Source: Flavobacterium zepuense
Lineage (GTDB): Bacteria > Bacteroidota > Bacteroidia > Flavobacteriales > Flavobacteriaceae
DNA length: 64,000 nt
Assembly: GCF_007097145.1 (NCBI RefSeq)
Contig: NZ_VJVZ01000001.1
Coordinates: 310,001 to 374,000, forward strand
Reading direction: 5' to 3'
Shown here: positions 44,381 to 53,225 of the stretch, one piece after another
Numbering within the stretch: position 1 is the stretch's first letter
Layout: each line of letters opens with the position of its first letter
Position numbers and translations under genes: made by a program
Notes under the pieces: generated by a model
The model's input: the letters and a program-made list of their open reading frames with translations, nothing else
Databases searched by the model: none
What the model was told of the DNA's origin: nothing

Positions 44381-46258
44381 ATGCAGGATGGTTTTTTCTT
44401 TCAGGCCATAATATACCTTTTGGCCGCCGTAATATGTGTTCCCATCGCTAAAAAGCTTGGGCTTAGCTCTATATTGGGTTATTTGTTTGCCGGTATCATT
44501 ATCGGCCCATATGTGCTTGGGCTTATAGGTCAGGAAGGCCAGGACATTATGCACTTTGCCGAGTTTGGCGTAACCATGATGCTTTTCCTCATTGGGCTGG
44601 AACTCGACCCGCAAAAATTTTGGCGCATGCGCCGCATTATTGTTGGTATGGGTATGATGCAATTACTGATAACTGCCGGAACGCTATTTATTGTATGCTC
44701 TATAGTACTAAACTGGGACTGGCAAACAACTGTAGCCATATCGTTAGCCTTAACGCTGTCGTCTACAGCTATTGTCATGCAAACCCTTAAGGAGAAAGGG
44801 CTTACCAAAACCTCTATGGGCAGGTCGTCTTTCGCGGTGCTGTTGTTTCAGGATATCGCGGTTATCCCCATACTCGCCATATTACCCCTATTGGCCGACG
44901 GCCATGTAAATAACGCCAACGCAAACCATTCCCTGATATCCGATTTACCCGGTTGGGCACAAACCCCTATTGTATTTGGCACCGTAGGGCTTGTTTATTT
45001 GGGTGGAAGATATGTAATTATACCATTGCTTCACATTGTTGCCAAAACGCGCTTACAGGAGCTATTTACCGCATCTGCGCTGTTACTGGTAATGGGTGTA
45101 TCGTATATGATGCAACTTGTAGGGCTTAGCCCTGCACTTGGCGCTTTTATTGCCGGGCTTGTATTGGCAAACAGCGAATTTCGCCATGAACTGGAAGGCG
45201 ATATTGCCCCCTTTAAAGGCCTGCTGTTAGGCTTGTTCTTTATTGGGGTGGGTGCTTCCATCAATTTTAATATCATCATGGCCGATCCGGCTTTTATCAT
45301 CATATTCTCCACCATCTTTAACGGCATTAAGTTCCTTGTACTTTTACTGGTTGGTAAGATCTATAAAAAAAGCGCCGACCAAAACCTCCTTTTTGCCTTT
45401 GCATTAAGCCAGGCCGGAGAATTTGGCTTTGTGATATTGGGCTTTGCCGTGCAGCTTAACCTTTTGCCTGTAGTACTCTCTAACCAAATGATGGCCGTTA
45501 TTGCCATTAGTATGGTAGGAACACCATTTTTATTGCTTATCAACGAAAAATGGATTGACCCGTTTTTTGGAGTGAAAGAAAAACAGCCTAAAAACAAGTA
45601 CGATAGTATTGATGAGCAAAATGATGTTATCATTGCAGGTTTTGGGAATTTTGGCAGTACCATAGGCCGCCTTCTTAAAGCCAACAGAATTCCGGCAACA
45701 GTATTGGATATGGACTCTGACAGGGTTGATTCGCTACGTAAAATGGGCTTTAAGGTATATTATGGCGATGCATCTCGATTGGAATTACTTAAGGCTGCCG
45801 GTTGCGAAAATGCCAAAATATTTATTGCCGCTATAGATAACCCAAGGGTAAACCTGCAGGTGGTAGAGATGATTAAAAAACACTTTCCGCACCTTAAGAT
45901 ATTTGCACGTGCGCGTAACCGTAACGATGCGTTTGAGCTGGTAGATATGGGCGTAAAGGATTTTTACCGCGAAAACCTGTATAGTGCTGTAAACCTTGGT
46001 GTTGATGCCCTTGTAGAAATGGGCCAGAGAAGATATACCGCCACCCGCCAGGGGCAGCGGTTTTTAAAGTATGATGAAGAGGCCACCCATCGCCTGGCAG
46101 AAAAACGCCATGACAAAAAAGCCCTTTTAATGAGTACTTTACAGGAAATAGAAATACAGGAACAGCTTATTAAAAACGACCTGTACTCGCAACTTGGTGC
46201 CCAGGACCATGCCTGGGAAAGTACCGATATTAAAAAAGAAGAGCAGGGAGAATTTTAG
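44381..46258 (+). CDS. KefB/KefC-type K+/H+ antiporter
   Basis: A 625-aa protein: CPA2-type membrane domain of about 12 hydrophobic segments (1-385) and an RCK/TrkA-N domain with FGNFGSTIGR (421-430) and DMDSDRVDSLRKMGFKVYYGDAS. Such antiporters release K+ and protect against electrophiles, controlled by glutathione adducts in enterics. Flavobacteria may use another thiol, so that control is inferred. It sits immediately after the KefF-like oxidoreductase. Confidence 0.9.
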   Translation: MQDGFFFQAIIYLLAAVICVPIAKKLGLSSILGYLFAGIIIGPYVLGLIGQEGQDIMHFAEFGVTMMLFLIGLELDPQKFWRMRRIIVGMGMMQLLITAGTLFIVCSIVLNWDWQTTVAISLALTLSSTAIVMQTLKEKGLTKTSMGRSSFAVLLFQDIAVIPILAILPLLADGHVNNANANHSLISDLPGWAQTPIVFGTVGLVYLGGRYVIIPLLHIVAKTRLQELFTASALLLVMGVSYMMQLVGLSPALGAFIAGLVLANSEFRHELEGDIAPFKGLLLGLFFIGVGASINFNIIMADPAFIIIFSTIFNGIKFLVLLLVGKIYKKSADQNLLFAFALSQAGEFGFVILGFAVQLNLLPVVLSNQMMAVIAISMVGTPFLLLINEKWIDPFFGVKEKQPKNKYDSIDEQNDVIIAGFGNFGSTIGRLLKANRIPATVLDMDSDRVDSLRKMGFKVYYGDASRLELLKAAGCENAKIFIAAIDNPRVNLQVVEMIKKHFPHLKIFARARNRNDAFELVDMGVKDFYRENLYSAVNLGVDALVEMGQRRYTATRQGQRFLKYDEEATHRLAEKRHDKKALLMSTLQEIEIQEQLIKNDLYSQLGAQDHAWESTDIKKEEQGEF

Positions 46259-46650
46259 TTCTTAAGCTCTCTTACTACAATAATTTCATCGTGTAATTCT
46301 CCGATAACATTAATAACATCGCCTACAGCTACAGATCGGTATTGTTTTGGGTCGGTCATATTAGGAATGCTAATGGTAGCGGTGTAAAATTTACCCTCAG
46401 CAGTTTGCATTTTTGCAGAATAGCCATCTTTACCACGATTTATCTCGGTAACCTTACCCTCTACAGTAATTTTAGCGCCATCAGTAACTGTATCTGTTGC
46501 AACAGCCGCATCCTGTACGGTATCGGCAACAACTTCATTTGCAGTAGTATCTACAGCAACATCGCCTTCGGTGGCATTAGCGTCTTTTTTTTCGGCACAG
46601 GCAGCAAAAAGTAGTGCAGCCATGCCAAGAGATAACATTGTATTTTTCAT
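46255..46650 (-). CDS. Lipoprotein with C-terminal OB-fold-like domain
   Basis: A 131-aa lipoprotein (lipobox LLFAAC, Cys18) with a Thr/Ala/Asp-rich spacer and a C-terminal ~60 residues resembling an OB fold (VEGKVTEINRGKDGYSAKM). Its low-complexity spacer resembles that of the lipoprotein at 24924. The stop overlaps the KefC stop region by 4 bases. Function unknown. Confidence 0.7.
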   Translation of the reverse strand: MKNTMLSLGMAALLFAACAEKKDANATEGDVAVDTTANEVVADTVQDAAVATDTVTDGAKITVEGKVTEINRGKDGYSAKMQTAEGKFYTATISIPNMTDPKQYRSVAVGDVINVIGELHDEIIVVRELKN

Positions 46651-46704
46651 ATGGTTTTATTTTGCGGTAAAGATAAGTGTTTTCGCACATGCTAAATGTT
46701 ATAA

Positions 46705-46738
46705 AAAACAAAAACCGCCCTGTAAAACAGAACGGTTT
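46705..46738 (-). terminator. Terminator of the PUL transporter operon
   Basis: AAACCG (46712-46717) pairs with CGGTTT (46733-46738) plus an inner CTGT/ACAG pair, then TTGTTTTTT on the minus strand. Located just after the MFS transporter stop. Confidence 0.7.
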
Positions 46739-46762
46739 GTATATATAATTTTCGGGATCTAA

Positions 46763-48202
46763 TTAGTGCCCGCCACCTGTTACTTTATCAAAAGTAATGC
46801 CCTGGCGGCTAAGGATACCCTTAACTGTAAAGGCATAAATAGCAAGGTAAGCAAAACATACCACACCTACTACGTAACTGGCATGGATGCCAATAATACC
46901 GGCAACCCAGCCTTGTAAAAGGCTTATCCAGCCGCCTCCCATAATCATCATTACAAGGAAGGTACTACCCTGTGTAGTTTGCTTGCCTAAGCCACTTACA
47001 GCAAGTGTAAAGATACAAGGCCAAAGTGTACTACAGAATAAACCAACACTTGTAAAGGCGTAAACACTTACATTACCATCGGTAAGCATACCAATAGCAA
47101 GGGCAACAATACCAAGTATAGAAAACAAGCCAAGCATGGTGGCCGGGTTACCTTTACTGGCAAAGTCGGCAATAATAAGCACTACTATAATTGCAGCGTA
47201 TACATAAAATGGTGCAAGGTCGTGCCCCATAAAGGCATTAACCCCAAGGAACACACCAAATGCAAGATACGGTGCAACAATTTTAAGTATGGTTTGAGAT
47301 GTTTTATTATCGGTAAAAGCCTCAACAGCGCCTCCCCAACGGCCTATCATAAGGCTGGCCCAGTAAAGCGATACATAAGGGGCAACAGCGCTTGTAGCAA
47401 AGCCCAGGTTGTTTTCTAAGTAAGCAGGAAGGTTACTTGCCGTAGAAACCTCTACACCTACATATAAAAATATGGCAAACATACCCATTACAAGCTGTGG
47501 GTACTGCAATGCTGATTTTTTAATGATACCTTCTTTTACCACTACTTCTTCCTCTATAGTTTCAGGGTGGTTGGGCAACGAAGAGAATTTAAGCATTATC
47601 GCTACAAGTAAAAATGCAGCACCAAGAATAAGATAAGGCGCTTTTACACTATTTAAGTCTACATCAGCCGATGGCGCTGAAGCGGAACCGAATATGGCAA
47701 AACTTACAATTAGCGGGCCTATTGTAGTACCAAAGTTATTGATACCCCCTGCCAGCGTAAGGCGCTGAGAACCCGTTTTTATTGGTCCCAGTGCAATAGC
47801 TAATGGGTTAGCCACAGTTTGCTGTAATGAGAAACCAAGTGCAACAATAAAAAGGCCGGAAAGCATCAGGGCAAAAGATCCGGTCTCGGCAGCAGGATAA
47901 AATAACAGCGTACCCACAGCAGATATACCAAGGCCTAATGCCAGTGAATTTTTGTACCCCAGCCGTTCCACTATATCCTGCTTGTTTATGGCAGATATAA
48001 TAATGTAAATAAAAGAGCCCACAGTATAGGCTATATAAAAGGCTAACGAAACTAACTGGCTTTGCCAGTCTTCCAGGCTAAAAGCCTTTTTAAAAACAGG
48101 TATAAGGATGTCGTTGCTCGCAGCAACAAATCCCCAAAAGAAGAAAACAGTAACCAAGGGAATGAACTGGCCCCACTTGGTTTGCGTACTTGTTGTACTC
48201 AT
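46763..48202 (-). CDS. MFS sugar transporter, FHS/FucP-like (glucose/galactose-type)
   Basis: A 479-aa protein with about 12 hydrophobic segments. The FHS-family start FFFWGFVAASNDILIPVFK and the SLQQTVANPLAIALG segment are visible. It imports a sugar with protons. The last gene of the PUL, 63 bp after the GH43-like gene; it likely takes up glucose or a short gluco-oligosaccharide released by the locus enzymes. Confidence 0.88.
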   Translation of the reverse strand: MSTTSTQTKWGQFIPLVTVFFFWGFVAASNDILIPVFKKAFSLEDWQSQLVSLAFYIAYTVGSFIYIIISAINKQDIVERLGYKNSLALGLGISAVGTLLFYPAAETGSFALMLSGLFIVALGFSLQQTVANPLAIALGPIKTGSQRLTLAGGINNFGTTIGPLIVSFAIFGSASAPSADVDLNSVKAPYLILGAAFLLVAIMLKFSSLPNHPETIEEEVVVKEGIIKKSALQYPQLVMGMFAIFLYVGVEVSTASNLPAYLENNLGFATSAVAPYVSLYWASLMIGRWGGAVEAFTDNKTSQTILKIVAPYLAFGVFLGVNAFMGHDLAPFYVYAAIIVVLIIADFASKGNPATMLGLFSILGIVALAIGMLTDGNVSVYAFTSVGLFCSTLWPCIFTLAVSGLGKQTTQGSTFLVMMIMGGGWISLLQGWVAGIIGIHASYVVGVVCFAYLAIYAFTVKGILSRQGITFDKVTGGGH

Positions 48203-48265
48203 AGTGTGAATTTTGGGTTAATGGAAAGTTTGGGTTATAATATTTATTAAAATGGGTTTCTAAAT

Positions 48266-50026
48266 TTATTCTGATCGTTTAATTTCTGAGCGCGGCCCTA
48301 TGCCATTTGCATTGAAAGCTTCTATGGCAAAATAATAGGCATCGCTCCTATCCAGTCCGCTAAAATAATACTCATTTTTGCCATATACCATAATTGAGCC
48401 ATATAATTTTTCGGGCGACTTGCCAAAATATATCACATAGCCATCAGCCTGCGGCTCTTGCTGCCATTTAAACCACACATTGCGGCGCTCGCCTTTTTTG
48501 CGTGCCTCTGCCCGTAGCGGCACAAAATTTTGTACTGTACCCGGCTTAGCACCAGCACCTTTACCAAAAACCCTGAACCCGCTTATGGCAAATTTACCTG
48601 TGGGCATTTGCAGGTTTTCCAGCTTTAAATAACGTGCCGAAGCGGGTTTTTGCAGCTCTATATAATCATGCGGAACATCCTTATTATTTTTACTCTTATC
48701 TACCAGCACGCTCCATTTTTTACCGTCGTTAGAGGCATAAATGATATATTTATGCCCGGTTGTGGTTTCGGGTTTGCCCATAAGTGTGGCGTCCTGGTCG
48801 GCATAATTTATCTGTATTGCATTGATTGTGCTTACTTCTCCCAGGTCGGATATAAGGTACTCGCCTTTATTGGACGTTTTAGCGCTCCAGTAGGTTTTAA
48901 TGTCCTCGTCGGTTATATAATTGGGACTGAATCCACCCAAAGTAGACGATACCTGAACCGGCTTGTTATAGTTAAGCAGCATCCACCCGCTAAAAGACGA
49001 AAGGCTGCTATGTTCTTTATTTTCAGACGGAAGGAACGTAGGGTAATCGCCATAGGCCGTGTTTGAGTACAGAATGCCATCGGCATCAAAACCGGCAGGC
49101 CAGATGCCCAGGCGCCTTTCAAAATTATTTTTAGTAGAAATTACTATAGTGCTGATATGCCAGTACTTATCGTTAATATCCTTATAAGTAGCCCCATGCC
49201 CTGCCCCACGTGCAAAACCGCCCGGCTTGTAAGAAAATGGGTTAAACAACTGATATTCAAATGGCCCAAGCGGGCTACTGCCCACATATACACCATCGGC
49301 ATAACCGCTAAACTCGGTACCCGGAGCCCCATATTGCAGGTAATATCTACCGTTATGTTTGGTCATAAAAGCGCCTTCGGTAAAAGGCTGTAAAAATGTA
49401 TTGTCGTTATGTTCGCCAAAGCGCTCCCAGCCATGCTCATCATCGTTAAGTGCCAGAACGGGAATTACTTCGCCTTCCGGCTGAAACGTTTTCCTGTTGA
49501 GTTTTACACCATATAATGGATACAGGTTGCTGGAACCGTAGTATAAATACACTTCATCCTTGTCCTTATCCCAAAAAATCTGGGGATCCCAGGCACCTGC
49601 TTCAAACTTGTGTACCAGCTCTTTCCAGTTGTCGCCGTCAGGTTTTGTGCTCATCCAGATGGGGAATTCCTTAGTATGTGTAGAGCCTACAACCAGTAGT
49701 GTATCGTTTACAAACGAAACCGAAGGTGCGCAAAGTTCGTCGTACACATTGTGCTCCGGCCTAAGGAATTTTCGGGGTATGAACTTCCAGTCCAGCATAT
49801 CCTTACTATGCCAATAACCCCATTGATTGGTGCTAAACAAGTAGTATTCGCCTTTAAAATAGGTAATTACAGGGTCGGCAGTAGCGCGGTGCTTGCCTTG
49901 CGTAACAAAATTAGGTATGGGACAGTAGCCGTAATCTATATTTATAGGGTTGCAATAGGTTTTGTGCTGGCTATAGCCGAAAGTAACTCCTAGGAGAAAC
50001 AAAAAAATGCATAACTTTCTTTTCAA
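48266..50026 (-). CDS. GH43-like glycoside hydrolase with F5/8-type C-terminal module
   Basis: A 586-aa protein from the proposed TTG start at 50026, which opens a clean signal peptide (MKRKLCIFLFLLGVTFGYSQ). The five-bladed propeller catalytic residues are visible as Asp51 (ATADPVITYF), Asp147 (GAWDPQIFWD) and Glu217 (PFTEGAFM), in the usual GH43 order. Residues about 390-530 look like a discoidin (F5/8 C) carbohydrate-binding module, and the C-terminus is Fn3-like. The next upstream start codon (50146) would add 40 residues that overlap the TIR gene and lack a signal peptide, so the start is uncertain. The substrate is unclear. Confidence 0.8.
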   Translation of the reverse strand: MKRKLCIFLFLLGVTFGYSQHKTYCNPINIDYGYCPIPNFVTQGKHRATADPVITYFKGEYYLFSTNQWGYWHSKDMLDWKFIPRKFLRPEHNVYDELCAPSVSFVNDTLLVVGSTHTKEFPIWMSTKPDGDNWKELVHKFEAGAWDPQIFWDKDKDEVYLYYGSSNLYPLYGVKLNRKTFQPEGEVIPVLALNDDEHGWERFGEHNDNTFLQPFTEGAFMTKHNGRYYLQYGAPGTEFSGYADGVYVGSSPLGPFEYQLFNPFSYKPGGFARGAGHGATYKDINDKYWHISTIVISTKNNFERRLGIWPAGFDADGILYSNTAYGDYPTFLPSENKEHSSLSSFSGWMLLNYNKPVQVSSTLGGFSPNYITDEDIKTYWSAKTSNKGEYLISDLGEVSTINAIQINYADQDATLMGKPETTTGHKYIIYASNDGKKWSVLVDKSKNNKDVPHDYIELQKPASARYLKLENLQMPTGKFAISGFRVFGKGAGAKPGTVQNFVPLRAEARKKGERRNVWFKWQQEPQADGYVIYFGKSPEKLYGSIMVYGKNEYYFSGLDRSDAYYFAIEAFNANGIGPRSEIKRSE

Positions 50027-50105
50027 TTTGTAAGAACAGCAGGTTGAATAAACTGTGCAATGTGAAATTAAATATTGTTTAGAATAAACATTTCTTATTG
50101 ATAGA

Positions 50106-50618
50106 TTATCTAAAATAGCTTCCTCCATAACGTAGATTATTGCCACTAACTAGGCCTAAAAATTCATTAACTTGAGTATGATAATTCGACTGTTTGATCT
50201 TTCTCTCTCCGTATAATTCAGGATGATCATCTTGAAATTTAAAAAGATCTTCTGCATTATCTAATTTTAGAATATGAGTGTTATTATGTATGAAGCCTAC
50301 ATTTTCAAATCTAAAATTACTAAAGACAAAAGGAATGACATTATTACTTAAAACCCAAGCTGCACCCATTTCATTCATGCATATTTCGCTCGCTTTATAA
50401 TTTTCAGTAATAATTTGTATTACACATATTGAATTTTTAATATTTTCTTTAATTGCAGATTTAAAGTCTTCTCCACTTTTAACTCCAGTATCTGTCGCAG
50501 ATGTATAAAATATATCATCTCTATCAATACCTAAACCTAAATTGAGAATCTTATCTACAAATGCTGATACAATTTGTTTATCCTTACTGGAATGGCTAAT
50601 AAAAATTTTTCCTGACAT
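50106..50618 (-). CDS. TIR-domain protein
   Basis: A 170-aa protein taken from the ATG at 50618 (MSGKIFISHSSKD), since the longer frame to 50672 begins within the GH3 terminator region and lacks a promoter for it. It has the TIR_2-type pattern: FISHSSKDKQIV (box 1), IFYTSATDTGVKSGEDF and catalytic-type Glu83 in ICMNEMGAAW. Such TIR domains are often NAD-degrading effectors of antiviral or immune systems. No partner gene is adjacent. It sits alone inside the PUL in markedly AT-rich DNA. Confidence 0.82.
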   Translation of the reverse strand: MSGKIFISHSSKDKQIVSAFVDKILNLGLGIDRDDIFYTSATDTGVKSGEDFKSAIKENIKNSICVIQIITENYKASEICMNEMGAAWVLSNNVIPFVFSNFRFENVGFIHNNTHILKLDNAEDLFKFQDDHPELYGERKIKQSNYHTQVNEFLGLVSGNNLRYGGSYFR

Positions 50619-50635
50619 ATCATTAAATATATTTT

Positions 50636-50643
50636 CAAATATA
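50636..50643 (-). promoter_or_regulatory. Bacteroidota -7 promoter element (TATATTTG) for the TIR gene
   Basis: Exact minus-strand TAnnTTTG, 17 bp before the ATG at 50618. This supports the shorter start and an independent promoter within the PUL. Confidence 0.45.
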
Positions 50644-50674
50644 ACAATATTAAATTCATTGCTAATATTCATTT

Positions 50675-50706
50675 ACAAAAAAGGCTGCCTTTTGGGCAGC
50701 CTTTAC
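50675..50706 (-). terminator. Terminator after the GH3 gene
   Basis: AAGGCTGCC (50681-50689) pairs with GGCAGCCTT (50695-50703), with TTTTTT on the minus strand. It separates the GH3 block from the TIR/GH43 block. Confidence 0.85.
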
Positions 50707-50729
50707 TTTAAAATCAACAAAAATTAAAC

Positions 50730-52970
50730 TCACTTAACTAACACAAATTTATCTGTAAGTTCTGCTGCCGAGCTTCCGCCGACGAACACATTAAAGTCGC
50801 CCGGCTCTGCAACAAACTGCATGTTTATATCATAGAATTTCAGGTCGTTAGCAGTAATGGTAAACTCAACCGTTTTTTTCTCGCCCTTTTTAAGCGGTAC
50901 TTTATTAAAGCCTTTAAGCTCCCTTACCGGGCGCGTAACCGACCCCACCTTATCCTGAATGTACAACTGTACCACCTCTTCGCCATCATAATTACCGGTG
51001 TTGGCTACATCTACACTTACTTTTATTGAACCACTGGCAGTAAGCGTGTTAGCCGACAGTTTTGGGTTAGAATAAGCAAACGTAGTATAGCTTAATCCGT
51101 AACCAAATGGGTAGAGCGGACTGTTATCTGAATCTATGTAACGCGATTTGTATTTCTGCTCGGGGTCTGCCGCGCCAAGGTACGGCCTGCCCGTATTCTT
51201 ATGATTGTAATACACAGGTACTTGCCCTAATGTGCGCGGAAACGTCATAGGCAGTTTGCCACCCGGATTGTTAATGCCGTAAAGCGTTTGGGCAATGGCA
51301 TCGCCACCCATAGTACCGGGAAACCATGCTTCTAAAATGGCATCCATGTTCTCGTTTTCCCAGCTAAGGGTAAGCGGCCTTCCGTTCATAAGTACCAGTA
51401 CCAAAGGCTTCCCGAGCTTTTTAAGCTCAGCCAGAAACTCTTTTTGTATGCCCGGTAAATTAATATCGGTACGCGATGCAGCCTCACCCGTCATGTTCTC
51501 AAACTCACCCATAACTGCCACAATTACATCGGCCTGTCGGGCGTTATCAAGTGCTTTTTGCATTTGCGATTTGCTTGTATCTACAATTTCCACACCTTTA
51601 TCAAAGGTTAATTTGCCCTTATCAGTGATCAGTTTTCTTACACCTTCTTCAACACTTACGGCATAGCCGGTACGGTCGCCTGTTGCTGCCCATGAGCCTA
51701 TTATATTGGCCTCATCGCTAATAAGCGGACCCACAAAAGCAACCTTTTGCTCCCTGCGAAGCGGCAGTATATTGTTGTTCTTTAAGAGCACCATACTTTT
51801 GTTAGCTACCTGTAATGCAGCATCTAAGTGCTCCTTTTTATAGATGGTTGCCGCCTCGCGCTTCTCATCGTTATAGCGGTATGGGTCTTCAAAAAGGCCC
51901 AGGTCGTACTTGGCTTCCAGTATCCTTTTGCAGGCATCGTTTATGTCAGTTTCCTTTACTTTACCCTGATTTAGAAGGGTTTTAAGGTGTTTAAGGTAAA
52001 TACCCCCTACCATATCCATGTCAATCCCGGCGTTTAGCGAAAGTTCCCCGGCATGGGCTGCATCCTGGGCAAAACCGTGCGGAATCAGCTCATTAATAGC
52101 AGTATAGTCGGTCACCACAAAGCCGTTAAATTTCCATTCGCCTTTAAGTATATCCCTCAATAAGAACCTGTTACCTGTTGCCGGAACGCCCGATATCTCG
52201 TTAAACGATGTCATAAACGTGCGCACCCCGGCATCTACCGTGGCCTTAAACGGCGGCAGGTAGGTTTCGCGCAGTACGCGCTCACTCATATCTACTGTGT
52301 TATAATCACGGCCGGCCTCGGCAGCGCCATAGGCAGCGAAGTGTTTGGTACAGGCTAAGATGGTGTTAATCGCCCCAAGGTCAGACCCTTGAAAACCCTT
52401 AACACGCGCCATAGCAAGCCTGGAACCCAGGTAAGTATCCTCTCCTGAACCCTCCGAAACACGGCCCCAACGCGGGTCGCGGGCTATGTCTACCATGGGG
52501 GCAAACGTCCAGTGTACACCACTTGCGGCAGCCTCGGCGGCAGCCACTTTGCTGGAAAGCTCTGCCATTGCAGGATCCCAACTGGCTGATTCCCCAAGGG
52601 TTATAGGAAATATTGTGCGGTAGCCATGAATAACATCATAGCCATACAGCAAAGGTATCTTAAGCCTTGAGTTTTCGAGGTTAAGCTTCTGAAGCTCACG
52701 GGTGTACTTAACCCCTGTAGCGTTGAGTATTGAGCCTACATTGCCCTTTTTTATCTCTTCTATAAAGTTATCGCCGCCTTTGGGACCGGTAACGGTTCCG
52801 TCAGCGGTAAACTGTACTAACTGGGCAATTTTCTCGTCGATGGTCATCTTGCCCATCAGCTCGCTTATAAACTCGTTCCGGGGTTTGATTTTGGCTTGAT
52901 TTTTCACTTTCTGCGCATGAGTTGCGATAGAAAAGCTTAGTAAAAGGAGTAAAAATTTGTAAGTTTTCAT
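50730..52970 (-). CDS. GH3-family beta-glucosidase
   Basis: A 746-aa exported enzyme (signal peptide LLLLLSFSIATHAQ). GH3 N-terminal barrel with the nucleophile region GFVVTDYTAI (Asp288), the KHFAAYG segment near 209, a second alpha/beta domain, and an Fn3-like C-terminal domain ending in VFVGGSSAAELTDKFVL. Periplasmic beta-glucosidase of the BglX type. Next to the GH144-like enzyme it probably releases glucose from sophorooligosaccharides, as for characterised partners of beta-1,2-glucanases. Confidence 0.93.
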   Translation of the reverse strand: MKTYKFLLLLLSFSIATHAQKVKNQAKIKPRNEFISELMGKMTIDEKIAQLVQFTADGTVTGPKGGDNFIEEIKKGNVGSILNATGVKYTRELQKLNLENSRLKIPLLYGYDVIHGYRTIFPITLGESASWDPAMAELSSKVAAAEAAASGVHWTFAPMVDIARDPRWGRVSEGSGEDTYLGSRLAMARVKGFQGSDLGAINTILACTKHFAAYGAAEAGRDYNTVDMSERVLRETYLPPFKATVDAGVRTFMTSFNEISGVPATGNRFLLRDILKGEWKFNGFVVTDYTAINELIPHGFAQDAAHAGELSLNAGIDMDMVGGIYLKHLKTLLNQGKVKETDINDACKRILEAKYDLGLFEDPYRYNDEKREAATIYKKEHLDAALQVANKSMVLLKNNNILPLRREQKVAFVGPLISDEANIIGSWAATGDRTGYAVSVEEGVRKLITDKGKLTFDKGVEIVDTSKSQMQKALDNARQADVIVAVMGEFENMTGEAASRTDINLPGIQKEFLAELKKLGKPLVLVLMNGRPLTLSWENENMDAILEAWFPGTMGGDAIAQTLYGINNPGGKLPMTFPRTLGQVPVYYNHKNTGRPYLGAADPEQKYKSRYIDSDNSPLYPFGYGLSYTTFAYSNPKLSANTLTASGSIKVSVDVANTGNYDGEEVVQLYIQDKVGSVTRPVRELKGFNKVPLKKGEKKTVEFTITANDLKFYDINMQFVAEPGDFNVFVGGSSAAELTDKFVLVK

Positions 52971-53010
52971 TGTAATAAAATTGTAATTATTGGATAGATG
53001 TTTTGGATTT

Positions 53011-53026
53011 TATACCAATCGGTATA
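53011..53026. promoter_or_regulatory. 16-bp palindromic operator candidate 1 (TATACCAATCGGTATA)
   Basis: Arms TATACC / GGTATA around AATC. It lies 41 bp before the GH3 start. Its sequence is the exact reverse complement of copy 2. The shape fits a TetR-like operator, but the binding protein is unknown. Confidence 0.65.
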
Positions 53027-53059
53027 TTTTTTTCAGGCGTTTAATTTCGTTTTCTGTTT

Positions 53060-53075
53060 TATACCGATTGGTATA
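53060..53075. promoter_or_regulatory. 16-bp palindromic operator candidate 2 (TATACCGATTGGTATA)
   Basis: Reverse complement of copy 1, with centres 49 bp apart, nearly 5 helical turns. A dimer pair or looping arrangement is conceivable. Confidence 0.65.
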
Positions 53076-53142
53076 TTTTAAAAAGCTACGCAAGGTACTT
53101 TTCTTTTTTTAAAACGATGTATATTGTTTTTTGAGCTGATTT

Positions 53143-53179
53143 AAAAAACACCGCCTTTGCATGGCGTGAAAAGGCGGTG
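53143..53179 (-). terminator. Terminator after the GH144-like gene
   Basis: CACCGCCTTT (53149-53158) pairs with AAAGGCGGTG (53170-53179), followed by TTTTTT on the minus strand. It closes the susC-to-GH144 block. Confidence 0.85.
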
Positions 53180-53225
53180 CTAAAAAAAAATTGCTATGAA
53201 AAATTTTGGTCAAAAAATTTTAATT

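Larger units (their letters stand above)
52971..53225. other. Regulatory intergenic region between the GH3 and GH144-like genes
   Basis: Holds the GH144 terminator (53143-53179) and two perfect 16-bp palindromes (53011-53026, 53060-53075) upstream of the GH3 start. No convincing TAnnTTTG element. Confidence 0.75.
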
